Assembly (NCBI GenBank): GCA_009731375.1
Contig: BJOX01000370.1
Span: 132,577 to 196,576, forward strand
Direction: 5' to 3'
Length of the DNA stretch: 64,000 bases
From: Paulinella micropora
Taxonomy: Eukaryota > Cercozoa > Imbricatea > Euglyphida
In this document: positions 8,909 through 17,400 of the stretch, piece after piece
How positions within the stretch are numbered: the stretch's first letter is position 1
Layout of the letters: every line of letters starts with the position of its first letter
Made by a program: the position numbers and the translations under genes
The notes under the pieces: model-generated
The model's database searches: none
The model's input: only the letters and a program-made list of their open reading frames with translations
Told to the model about the DNA's origin: nothing

Positions 8909-8985
8909 CGGCCCACCCCTGCCACCGGACACGGCAAAAAAAGAATCAGCTGCACCAGTGCAGTTGGATCTCGAGTTTATTGACT

Positions 8986-9001
8986 AAAAAAATAAATCTT
9001 G
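8986..9001 (+). promoter_or_regulatory. Putative promoter of the HMG gene
   Basis: An A-run followed by TAAATCTTG lies 44 bases before the ATG at 9045. Confidence 0.5.
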
Positions 9002-9044
9002 TATTGCCCTATCATCAACAAAGGACAAAGGCAAAAAACTAGAG

Positions 9045-9341
9045 ATGTCTTCCAACTGCGCGACTTGTGGACACGCTACCACCGCTGCTGCTCCCGCCAA
9101 GCCCGAGCGCAAGCCTCGCGCGCCGTCCGCATACAACACATTTTTCAAGGAGCAGATGGCCACGCCCGAAGTCAAGGCGATGGCTCATAAGGAACGCATG
9201 GCGTACATCAGCTCGAAATGGAACCAACACAAGGCGGCTGCTCCTGCTCCTGCTTCTTCCGATGCACCCCAACAGCAATCGGTACAGGCAGCGAGCGACG
9301 CGCTCCCTGCTGGACGCCCCGCGCTTGTCCGATCCCTTTAA
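9045..9341 (+). CDS. HMG-box/YABBY-like DNA-binding protein
   Basis: 98 residues. The N-terminus carries CATCGH (residues 5-10), possibly half of a zinc-binding site. KPRAPSAYNTFFKEQM (about 23-38) starts an HMG-like box that continues through HKERMAYISSKWNQHK (about 48-63). This sequence type occurs in YABBY/HMG proteins encoded by several large DNA viruses, where it is thought to bend or package DNA. The last 45 residues are low-complexity Ala/Pro/Gln. The 3' 134 bases overlap the convergent resolvase gene. Confidence 0.75.
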   Translation: MSSNCATCGHATTAAAPAKPERKPRAPSAYNTFFKEQMATPEVKAMAHKERMAYISSKWNQHKAAAPAPASSDAPQQQSVQAASDALPAGRPALVRSL

Positions 9342-9852
9342 CGAGCGCGGCGAACGCGAGACCGAAGGCGTCGCTCAGATGATCTGACTCTGTGAGGCAT
9401 CTAGCCTCGCCCGTAACGCTGAACGATTCTATTAAATTTTGAGCCAACACTTTAGACTGTACCTTGTACTTCCCTTTAACTCGACCGGATATGGTCGGCG
9501 TAAGTGAGAAGAAGCACGAAAACTTGAATGAGCTCTGATAGTAAAGCAGCTCCTTAGCACCGAGACTGAGCATAGTTGCGCCAGCAGCCGCTTGAATGAG
9601 CAGATTGTCCGGATTGGTATTTGCTCTCCCGAAGTTTTGATCTTCCACGACGCAGACGTCGGCGTTATACAGTTCCTCAATCGCGCTAAGGCACGCGAAC
9701 AGGGACTTGGTCTTAAACGAGTCAGTGTCGTCCTGTCTGGCTATGCTTAGCACACTGGCATACGTGACTGAGATGGCGTTGGTGTTGTTGTCCTTTTCGA
9801 GCACGACCACTCCAAGATTTCTCAATCCCGGGTCAATTGACACGATCTTCAT
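9208..9852 (-). CDS. RuvC/poxvirus A22-type Holliday junction resolvase
   Basis: 214 residues. The start IVSIDPGLRNLG (3-14) is the RNase-H-fold signature with catalytic Asp7. VVEDQNFG (about 68-75) gives the second acid, and ESDHLSDAFGLA (about 155-166) the terminal acidic pair. This matches the resolvases that poxviruses and other NCLDV-type viruses use to resolve replicating DNA concatemers. The last 35-45 residues are Gln/Lys-rich, do not look like the family, and lie in the part that overlaps the HMG gene; they may be an extension created by loss of the original stop. Confidence 0.8.
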   Translation of the reverse strand: MKIVSIDPGLRNLGVVVLEKDNNTNAISVTYASVLSIARQDDTDSFKTKSLFACLSAIEELYNADVCVVEDQNFGRANTNPDNLLIQAAAGATMLSLGAKELLYYQSSFKFSCFFSLTPTISGRVKGKYKVQSKVLAQNLIESFSVTGEARCLTESDHLSDAFGLAFAALVKGIGQARGVQQGARRSLPVPIAVGVHRKKQEQEQPPCVGSISS

Positions 9853-9875
9853 TCCTTTTCTGTTTTTTAATAATA

Positions 9876-9897
9876 CAAGACGAACTTTCTTTTTTTT
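9876..9897 (-). promoter_or_regulatory. Putative promoter of the resolvase gene
   Basis: Read on the minus strand, an A-run (TAAAAAAAAG) is followed by TCTTG, which ends 24 bases before the ATG. This shows that the motif is strand-specific. Confidence 0.5.
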
Positions 9898-11077
9898 ATA
9901 CGTCTTCGTACCAGGACAAGCTCATATGCACGTCCGCCGACCCGGAAGTAGTGCTAGCCGCAATACATAGTACTTCTCCCGGCCCAATAGCGATATTGAG
10001 CCTGCTCAGGTCCAGGCTGGCAGACGCCGAGCCACTGGCCGACACGACGCACGCGGCCGCCGCATTGCCAGTAGACACCGTGACCAGCGAAGCAGAGTAT
10101 TCGGTATTCGAGGCCGTGTCGTGGTTCGCGTAGGTCGGCGCGCTGCCGAACGTGGCTTGCGTGAGCACTCGGATGATCACGGGCTTGGTGCCAGACACGG
10201 CCGTAGCAGTCAGCAGGATCGGGAACAGCAGGTCGTTGTTAGGGAGCGCACCGATCAAGCTCTTGTTGCGGATCACCAGCACGTTCTGTTCGGTCGTGCC
10301 AATCGTCTGCACGTTGGTGCGCGCAAAATTAATGCCCAGCTGTCTCACGGGACCCTCGACCAGGACGCCGACGCTGGCAGTGCGCACCAGGCCGCCCGCG
10401 CCAGTCGTCTTGAGCCTGAACGGCAAGCTGGCGTTGGAGAGCGAAGGCGTCGTGTTGGCGCCCGCGTACTGGATCCGGTGCACGGGTACTAATACCCCGT
10501 CCGACTGCCTCTCGACCGAGAACGTGACGGCCCCAAACCCTAGGTACTGCATCTGGATCTGAAAGATGTTGCCCTTGGCCCAGTCCTTGCGGTCCATGAC
10601 GTCGTCGCCGCCCAGGCAGTTGTTGAGGTTCCAGTCTTTCTGGTCGACGTAGGTGTCGACGGTCGCATTGCGGTGCAAGATCCGCAGCCTGTTGGTTCGT
10701 GTCTGGTCCTGCACAAAGAAGAAGCCGTTGTTGTCGTCGCCTAGGCCGGCCATGGCCGAATTAGCCACGTTGGCCGTGGCGGGGAACAGCGCCGTGAAGC
10801 GGCAGACGAGCCCTTGTCCCGCGCGGTACTTGCAGCGCCTGAGCGTCTCGGCCTGCGCGGCGCCGCTGAGCGACAACAGGCCGGCGGCGGTGGTCACGGA
10901 GCCAGAGGTCGCGAACTTGCGCGAGTTCAGGGTGCCCGTGTAAGGGAAAGTCTCCTGCACTAGCGGGGTAGACTCCGCGACCTTGTGTTCGCCAAAGGCC
11001 GTGACCATGCTAGGCAACGGTTTGGTCTCGACCACATCCTCCAGGCGCAGGCGCTTGTTGCCACTCAGCGTCAGCAT
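9896..11077 (-). CDS. Probable minor structural protein
   Basis: 393 residues, intact. The N-terminus MLTLSGNKRLRLEDV carries the basic KRxRL(E/D) motif also seen in the fibre gene. The body is beta-rich with few Cys. A middle segment with GQGLVCRFTALFP, GLGDDNNGFFFVQ and RLRILHR resembles a jelly-roll/lectin-like domain often seen in viral and phage structural proteins (recognised by pattern only). The C-terminal 100 residues are Ser/Ala/Thr-rich beta-sandwich-like. It is divergent from the penton-like gene with a 53-base spacer. Spike or vertex protein is the best guess. Confidence 0.65.
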   Translation of the reverse strand: MLTLSGNKRLRLEDVVETKPLPSMVTAFGEHKVAESTPLVQETFPYTGTLNSRKFATSGSVTTAAGLLSLSGAAQAETLRRCKYRAGQGLVCRFTALFPATANVANSAMAGLGDDNNGFFFVQDQTRTNRLRILHRNATVDTYVDQKDWNLNNCLGGDDVMDRKDWAKGNIFQIQMQYLGFGAVTFSVERQSDGVLVPVHRIQYAGANTTPSLSNASLPFRLKTTGAGGLVRTASVGVLVEGPVRQLGINFARTNVQTIGTTEQNVLVIRNKSLIGALPNNDLLFPILLTATAVSGTKPVIIRVLTQATFGSAPTYANHDTASNTEYSASLVTVSTGNAAAACVVSASGSASASLDLSRLNIAIGPGEVLCIAASTTSGSADVHMSLSWYEDV

Positions 11078-11078
11078 A

Positions 11079-11092
11079 TTTTTTTCCTCTTG
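11079..11092 (+). promoter_or_regulatory. Putative promoter of the penton-like gene
   Basis: TTTTTTTCCTCTTG lies 39 bases before the ATG at 11131, in the spacer shared with the divergent minor structural gene. Confidence 0.4.
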
Positions 11093-11130
11093 TACTAGAC
11101 TAGTGACAACATTTATTTTTTTTCTCAGAA

Positions 11131-11961
11131 ATGAGCGGCCTACGCAACATTTCGGAGATGAACATCCTGGTCCGCAGCAAGGACCGCGACCGGGTGCAAG
11201 GCTCAGGCGATCCGGCCGAGTTCCGGCTGTCGCTGTCGGAAGCGATCCAAGGCAGATACAAGCTCATCTGGGCGACGATCCCGAACGCGACGTACAACAT
11301 CAACTCCAAGAACAACAAGCTCTACTTAAACTCGACGGCCACGGGCGACGTGACGATCACGATCCCGTCACAGAATTACACTGGCGAGACCCTGGCCGAC
11401 ACACTGCAGTCGCTTTTAATCAACGAGGGCTTTGTACAAGTAGGACAGTCGATCGGAGTGGTTTATCTCGACACCAAGCTCAAGCTGCAGTTCACGCTGT
11501 CCGCGGCGGCAGAGTTCAACATCTACAGCAAGAGCGGCGACGACAGCGCGCACGCCGTGCTAGGGTTCCCGACTTCGGCCCAGAACGAGCTCTTTGCACT
11601 AACGTCGGGCCAGGCCACCGTCTTGCCGCAAGTCGTGGCGCTGGGCCTGCCGACTTCGCTGGGCATCAAGATCAAGGAATGCAGTAGCTTGGCCTACTCG
11701 ACGGGCGGCAACTACGAGGAGGTGTCGCTGACGGGCGCGGTCTCGCGCGGCACGAAAGTGCAGTCGGGCAGCCTGATCATTCCTTTCCTCGCAAGTTCGG
11801 GTGGCTACCAGTCGTCGGCGCAGGACCGGCACGACCAGTACGTGGTGTTTCCGACGCTGACGAAGTACTTGCACCTGCAGGTGTGCAATCCTGACACCAG
11901 GGACAAGGTGGACTTGAACGGGGCGGACTGGGAGATGCTGCTGTCGAAAGCCGGCTGCTGA
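11131..11961 (+). CDS. Penton-like minor capsid protein (single jelly-roll)
   Basis: 276 residues. The opening ILVRSKDRD (about 12-20), followed by a short disordered link and YKLIWATIPNATYNINSKNN (about 43-62), matches the start of minor capsid/penton proteins of Polinton-like viruses and virophages as I know them. The rest is beta-rich with alternating hydrophobic residues, as expected for a jelly roll at the five-fold vertex. Its company with a double-jelly-roll capsid gene supports this. A short alternative would be another spike-base protein. Confidence 0.65.
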   Translation: MSGLRNISEMNILVRSKDRDRVQGSGDPAEFRLSLSEAIQGRYKLIWATIPNATYNINSKNNKLYLNSTATGDVTITIPSQNYTGETLADTLQSLLINEGFVQVGQSIGVVYLDTKLKLQFTLSAAAEFNIYSKSGDDSAHAVLGFPTSAQNELFALTSGQATVLPQVVALGLPTSLGIKIKECSSLAYSTGGNYEEVSLTGAVSRGTKVQSGSLIIPFLASSGGYQSSAQDRHDQYVVFPTLTKYLHLQVCNPDTRDKVDLNGADWEMLLSKAGC

Positions 11962-11990
11962 TCGAGTGGCCGCCGGCCCAGCAGTCGCAC

Positions 11991-12009
11991 ATTTTTTTTT
12001 TAAATCTTG
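11991..12009 (+). promoter_or_regulatory. Putative promoter of the SLATT-like gene
   Basis: A run of T, then TAAATCTTG, ends 26 bases before the ATG at 12035. Confidence 0.5.
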
Positions 12010-12034
12010 CAGTTTCCCACCACCAAAAGTAAAG

Positions 12035-12709
12035 ATGGACGAGGATAAAATCCTGGCGATGCGGTCGCAGTCGAGCGACAACCATGACTCGGACGACAGC
12101 GACGTCAAGCGAGAGGAAGAGAAGTGGTCTTCGAGGCACGAGCAATATTTTGCCAGCGTAGTGGACGAGTGTGCCCTGCACGCGCGCCTCAACAACTCGG
12201 CCGGCTACTACTACTACAACCGTTTTTTGTTGTTTGGCTTGCTGTCTACGATCGTGCCGGCGATTTGTTCCGTGATCGTGGGAAATTTCGGCTTCAAGGC
12301 GTGTGAAGCGGGCCGGGCGGGCTACGACTGGGTCAGCGTGACCTGCCTGATCGTAGTAGCCATCGTCTCGGGCACCAACAGCTTTTTCAACTTTGGGCAG
12401 AAAGCAGAGCGCCACTTCTCCTGCGAGATCCTCTTTGAGATGGTTAAGAACGAGCTGTCGGTCGAGATGGCCAAGAAGAGGCGCTTTAGATTAGCGGCGG
12501 ACGTGCTGCTGGTCAAGATCACCATGGCCCTGGAGAAAGTGCGTTCGAACGAGCAAGTTATACCGGGCGTGGTGCTGTGGGCGCACCGCCTGGACCGCGA
12601 GAAGCTGGCCAAAGCGCGCGCGCAGATGGTGACGAGCGGCGAGCCGGTCAGGATCCACCACGGCACGCCAGTGACGCTGGGCAGGCACTTGATCCCGATG
12701 CCTGCTTAG
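12035..12709 (+). CDS. SLATT-like two-transmembrane protein
   Basis: 224 residues. I chose the ATG at 12035 because the promoter-like motif lies just before it; upstream in-frame codons cover that motif. An acidic N-terminus (to about 30) leads to a helix with HEQYFASVVDEC, then TM1 (about 63-83) and TM2 (about 100-118), and a conserved-looking cytoplasmic helix with FFNFGQKAERHFSCE. This layout matches the SLATT family, two-TM proteins that in bacteria act as membrane effectors in nucleotide-signal defence and that also occur in large DNA viruses. The homology is judged by eye. The stop shares bases with the convergent neighbour. Confidence 0.6.
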   Translation: MDEDKILAMRSQSSDNHDSDDSDVKREEEKWSSRHEQYFASVVDECALHARLNNSAGYYYYNRFLLFGLLSTIVPAICSVIVGNFGFKACEAGRAGYDWVSVTCLIVVAIVSGTNSFFNFGQKAERHFSCEILFEMVKNELSVEMAKKRRFRLAADVLLVKITMALEKVRSNEQVIPGVVLWAHRLDREKLAKARAQMVTSGEPVRIHHGTPVTLGRHLIPMPA

Positions 12710-13053
12710 CTGATAGTGCAGACCTTGGGACACAGCTCGCAGCAGTTGGTAGCGAGGGCGGCCTTCACGAGCTCCCAGATGACGTCGACCACGGGCGGGA
12801 TGAGCTTGTCCACGTTGTCGTCGGGGCACAAGTCGACGAGGACCGAAATGAGGATCTGCTTCTTCTCCTCGCCCGTATGATTAGTATATAGTGCAAGGTA
12901 CTTGACCCCGTGAACAATGAGCTGCGGCACGCTCTGCCAAGAGAAATCGCTGTAGCTGCGCTTGAGCTCGAGTGCGAGCTCGTGCGAGGTTACGATGATG
13001 GACTCTGGCGACGAGGGCATCAGCCGCTGTTCGGTCTTACGTCTTTGCAACAT
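12706..13053 (-). CDS. Small helical viral protein, unknown function
   Basis: 115 residues, intact. After a basic start (MLQRRKTEQR) it is a helical domain containing GEEKKQILISVLVDLCPDD and IPPVVDVIWELVKAAL, with four Cys near the C-terminus. Short proteins with a similar KKxxxxxVLxD ... IPxxID pattern occur in other large DNA viruses, function unknown to me. It converges on the SLATT-like gene with a 4-base overlap in which one TTAG serves both stops. Confidence 0.65.
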   Translation of the reverse strand: MLQRRKTEQRLMPSSPESIIVTSHELALELKRSYSDFSWQSVPQLIVHGVKYLALYTNHTGEEKKQILISVLVDLCPDDNVDKLIPPVVDVIWELVKAALATNCCELCPKVCTIS

Positions 13054-13160
13054 AGTTAGTCTTTGTTTTGCGCCATAAGAAAAAAAATATCCTCTTTCAC
13101 TCTTATAGTATTAAAAGAGATGGCCTTGCTGAAACTGAACAACAGGCAGCTGAACGAATT

Positions 13161-14138
13161 ATGGACATTGAAGAAAAACTGCTCGTGCCGGAAGCATCAC
13201 GATTTTGTCTCTTCCCGATACGGCGTCCACAGTTGTATTCATTCTATGAAGCTTCCCTGCGATCGTTCTGGACAGCAGATGAGCTAGACTTGAGCCGGGA
13301 ACAGGCCGATTTCAAGAAACTGAGTGCGGACGAGCAGCATTTTATTAAGATGGTGCTGGGCTTCTTTGCTAGCTCGGACGGCATCATCCAAGAGAACCTG
13401 GCCGCTAATTTTTTGGCCGAGGTGCAGTATTCAGAAGCGAGACTTTTTTATTCTTACCAGATCTTTAACGAAGCCGAACACTCGCGGACCTACAGCCTGT
13501 TGATCGACACGATCATCAGCGACCAGCAAGAGAAGGACAAGCTGTTCAATGCGATCACGCAGGTCCCGACCGTCGCACAAAAAGCCAAGTGGGCGCTGCA
13601 GTGGCTCAGCCCGGCCCGGTCTTCGTTTGCCGAGCGGCTGGTGGCGTTCGCTTGTGTGGAACTTGTCCAGTTCGCCTCTTCTTTCGCCTCCATCTTTTGG
13701 CTGAAACAAAAGCACCCGGGCCTGCTGCAGGGCCTGTGCACCAGCAACGAGTTTATTGCGCGGGACGAGACGCAGCACGGCCTGTTCGCGTGCCACTTGT
13801 ACAAACACCACGTGTCGAACAAGCTGCAGATGTCACGCGTTTTCCAGATCGTCGCTGGCTGCGTCGAAGTCGAGCGGAGGTTCATCAGCGAGTCGCTGCC
13901 CGTGAATCTGTTGGGTTTGAACGCGACGCTGATGGAGCGGTACGTCGAGTTCGTGGCCGACGGCCTGTTGCAGAACTTGGGCCTGAGCGAAAAGCTGTAC
14001 GGGGTGGCCAAGTGCCCCTTGCCCTTCATGGAGCAGCTAGGCGTGGTAGGCAAGACTAACTTTTTCGAGAAGAGAGTGAGCGAGTACGCGCGGGCGCCGG
14101 CCAAGGAGCCTGAATGGGGCCTAGACCAGGACTTCTAG
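13161..14138 (+). CDS. nrdB-like (RNR2): Ribonucleotide reductase small subunit (R2)
   Basis: 325 residues from ATG 13161, giving the expected RFCLFPI ... FWTADELDLS start. It makes deoxyribonucleotides with a large subunit not seen here. The di-iron ligands are visible: Asp73 (ASSDG), Glu104 and His107 (EAEH), Glu167 (CVELV), Glu203 and His206 (RDETQH). Radical Tyr97 lies in LFYSYQ. The C-terminus LDQDF resembles the tail that docks on R1. An earlier ATG at 13120, nearer the promoter-like tract, is out of frame, so the true 5' end is uncertain. Viral origin is supported by its intronless form and position. Confidence 0.9.
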   Translation: MDIEEKLLVPEASRFCLFPIRRPQLYSFYEASLRSFWTADELDLSREQADFKKLSADEQHFIKMVLGFFASSDGIIQENLAANFLAEVQYSEARLFYSYQIFNEAEHSRTYSLLIDTIISDQQEKDKLFNAITQVPTVAQKAKWALQWLSPARSSFAERLVAFACVELVQFASSFASIFWLKQKHPGLLQGLCTSNEFIARDETQHGLFACHLYKHHVSNKLQMSRVFQIVAGCVEVERRFISESLPVNLLGLNATLMERYVEFVADGLLQNLGLSEKLYGVAKCPLPFMEQLGVVGKTNFFEKRVSEYARAPAKEPEWGLDQDF

Positions 14139-14422
14139 CCATTGATGGTGTCTGGCATCTCTACGACTGTCTCTTCTAGTGCCATTTCGGCCTCGGCTGC
14201 TGCCGCGTGGGCGGCTGCCTCGGCTGCTGCCGCCTCGGCCTCTTCTTGCTCTTGGATAAGCGTCTTGACTTGCTCGCGCATGTCCTTGTCACAGCAGACC
14301 TTTTCACACAGCGCAATCTGCAGCTGTAACTTCTCTCGTTCTACGGCCAGTATCCGGCGGCGGGCTAGGCACGTGGCCAGCTCGTTCTCGTTCTCGGCTA
14401 GTGCTTGTCTCAACGCGTCCAT
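14135..14422 (-). CDS. Small coiled-coil protein
   Basis: 95 residues. The first 70 form a Leu/Glu/Arg-rich coiled coil (ALAENENELATCLARRR); then follows an Ala/Glu run and an acidic tail. It converges on R2 with a 4-base overlap (CTAG serving both stops), the same arrangement as at 12706. An AT-rich spacer precedes the start. Function unknown. Confidence 0.6.
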   Translation of the reverse strand: MDALRQALAENENELATCLARRRILAVEREKLQLQIALCEKVCCDKDMREQVKTLIQEQEEAEAAAAEAAAHAAAAEAEMALEETVVEMPDTING

Positions 14423-14459
14423 TTTTAATTAAAAAATACAGGATCGAAAAAAAAAAAAA

Positions 14460-17400
14460 TCAGCCCGGGATCTCGGTAATAGACACAAAACCTCTGTCAT
14501 AGGCGGCCGATCCAATGTTTGCAATGTAATTTACGGCAGTTGCTGTACCTCCGTAAACCTCGACCCAGATGTACTCGTTCGCGGCCACTTCCACTATGCC
14601 AGCTAGATTCACTGTTGCATACTGTCCGTTGAAAGAAGTACCGTTGCTAAAGGCAGAAGAGGCCAGCCAGCGCACCGACGCGATCGCAGTGTTGCTGGCC
14701 GGCCTGCTAGCGCTCTTCTCGACCCAGGCCTCGGCGTTCATGGGACTGCTCGTGGCGGTGTTTTTGAATTTGACGCAGGCAGCAACGAGCCATTTCCTGG
14801 TCATGCCCGACGTGTTCTGGAACGTGGTGTAGCTGGTAGAAGCGTTGCCCGAGTTGCTAGTCAAGCGAGTGATATTGCCGAAAGAAGGCGCGATTCTCAC
14901 CGTGTTGTCGTAAGTCATAATCCTGGCAGCAGCATTAGCAAAAGTCAGCACTGTTTCGCAAAGCCAGTGGCCGTTGTCCCAGGTGCCCAGCTCGAACTCG
15001 CCGAGGTCGTTGAGCTGGAGCACACGATCAGTGCCAGCGGAGGGCAGCGCGCTCGGCAGCTTCAGCGCGACAGTCCCGGTGCTCGCGATCGAGCTGTTAC
15101 CGACCACCAGCGGAGTCTTAGACGTCTTCTCGTCAACGTAGCTTTTGTTGGCAGCGTCAGTGGCTGCAGCGGGCGCAGCGACGCCAGTGATAGTATAGAG
15201 TGTCGTATCCTCCTCGAACGATGTATCCCAATATCCAACAATGGCGCTGCCATAAATACTGCCTGTTTCAGTCACTACTAGGCGGTGATAGTGATATGCA
15301 CTTGGCACGGGGGACAGTGTCTTACTTACAAAGCCATTGCCTGTCCACGTATAAGGACCGGGTTCCGTGAATATCGTAGTCCAGCTTATACCATCGTTGC
15401 TAGCCAAAACTCTGTATTTTCTAGGACCGTCTGTATAATACTGGTATCTTGTGTAGAGTTTGAAAGAGAGAAGACGCTTCCTCGCGGTTGCGTGCCTGAT
15501 CTGTATCCACTCGCCGTCTACGTAACTTCCGCCGTCCACATTACTTGTTCTCCACGCCGCCTTCACTGTCCCTGATAGCGGCGCGTTCTCGGCTGTAGTG
15601 TAGTATTTACCGCCAGCTGATGACCAGCAATCTGATTCGATGGTAGCATACGTCTTGTCAAAGCACTTGTAGAGAACGTAGGGAGATGCAGCTTCGGACG
15701 AAGCCGCGATAGACCAGTTCGGATCGGTCGAGGGCGTGTAAGCGCTGTTGCTGGTCCAGGCCGGCAGTGTGACAGCCTGTCCGGCCCCGGCAGTGCCTGC
15801 AGCGAAGGTCAAACCATGTGAGAATGTCTGGTTCCCGTGCTGCAGCAAGCCTCCGCTGGTCACCGAGACTAGCGACGTTGCAGCAGGCAACGCGGTCGGC
15901 AGCAGGAGCGCAGAAGAGCCAGAAGCCGGAGCGGAAAGGGTGCTGGTGCCGCCCGCCCCGCTAAGTGACAGCGAGCTAGCAGCCCCTGTCGCTAGCTGAC
16001 CACCAGAGTCGAGTGTCACTAGCAAAGTGCTACCGGGCAGAGATGCCGGCACCTTGAGCACAGAAGCACTCAGCTGCCCCGCAGAGGTCAGCGACGTCAG
16101 CGAAGTGCTGGCGGGCAGCGCGCTGGGCAGGCTCAACGCGACTGTTCCAGAGCTCGCGATCGTAGATGTACCGATCGTCAGTGGCGACGTGTGTGTATGC
16201 GAGTCCACGTAGCTCTTGTTGGCGCCGTCTGTCCCGTTTGCGGGGAGTGCTAGGTTCTTAACTCTGAGAGCAAGCCCGCTGTAATCGAAACTCAGCGCGC
16301 TGATCTGGAAGTAGTTATCAACGCCACTATTCTCAGTTACTATCAACACTGCATACCGACAGATCACGGGCGCAGTAGGTGTAAAAGCGGTTTCTGTAGC
16401 GTCGGCGAAGTTGTAATTTGTTGTCTGTGCTTGCCAGGTGGTCCAAGTATTCCCGTCGTCGCTGACTGCCATCACCCACTTGCGAGGCGATCTATTTGAA
16501 GAGGTAGTGATGTAGTACGTGGTCAGCCGCACTTCCGCCCCGAAATCGAGCTGGATCCACTCCCCATTCACGTTCGAGCCTCCCACTGTCTTGAACTTGT
16601 TGCTGGTGTAGGCACCAGTTGAGGTGTTGTAGACGCTCAGTGGTGTACACCAGAAAGTACCAGTGCCGTTACCATCAAACGCCTTATAAGGGACGGACGT
16701 ACTGAACGAGCCACTAGCGCTCGCGACAAACGTCTGACTGCCCGACGTCCAGCTCGCGGATGTCATGCCGTTAGGCATTCTGCTGCCGCTCGGAGAGTCT
16801 GTAAAAACAAGACTGTGTCCAACCGGCTGCGCATGTGCCAGGCTGCCGCTGCCATCTACCGTGACTAGCGATACCACGGACGGCAGACCACTGAAAGTCT
16901 TGATGGCGCTGGAGCCTGTGTCAGGAGCGGAAAGCGTACTGGTGCCGCCTGCGCCGCTGAGTGACAGTGAGCTAGCAGCCCCTGTCGCTAGCTGACCACC
17001 GGAATCGAGTGTCACTATCGATGTGCTTCCCGGCAGGGCGGTAGGCAGCTTGAGAGCGGAAGAACCAGAGGCTGCCGCGGAAAGCGTACTGGTGCCGCCT
17101 GCACCGCTGAGTGACAGTGAGCTAGCAGCCCCTGTCGCTAGCTGACCGCTGGAGTCGAGGGTCACTAGCAAAGTACTGCCTGGCAGAGAGGCCGGCACCT
17201 TTAGTGCAGAGGCGCTTAGCTGCCCCGCAGAGGTCAGCGACGTCAGCGAAGTGCTGGCAGGCAGCGCACTGGGCAAGCTCAGCGCAACCGTCCCTGTACT
17301 CGCGATCGTAGACGTACCGATCGTCATTGGCGACCTATGCGCGTGTCCGTCTACGTAATCCTTGTTGGCAGCGTCGGTGCTGACTAGCGGCGCCGCTATG

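Noticed and set aside
13063-13287. Frame MALLKLNNRQLNELWTLKK... from ATG 13120
   Set aside because: It overlaps the clear R2 frame and shows no conserved content; kept only as a note on the R2 start.
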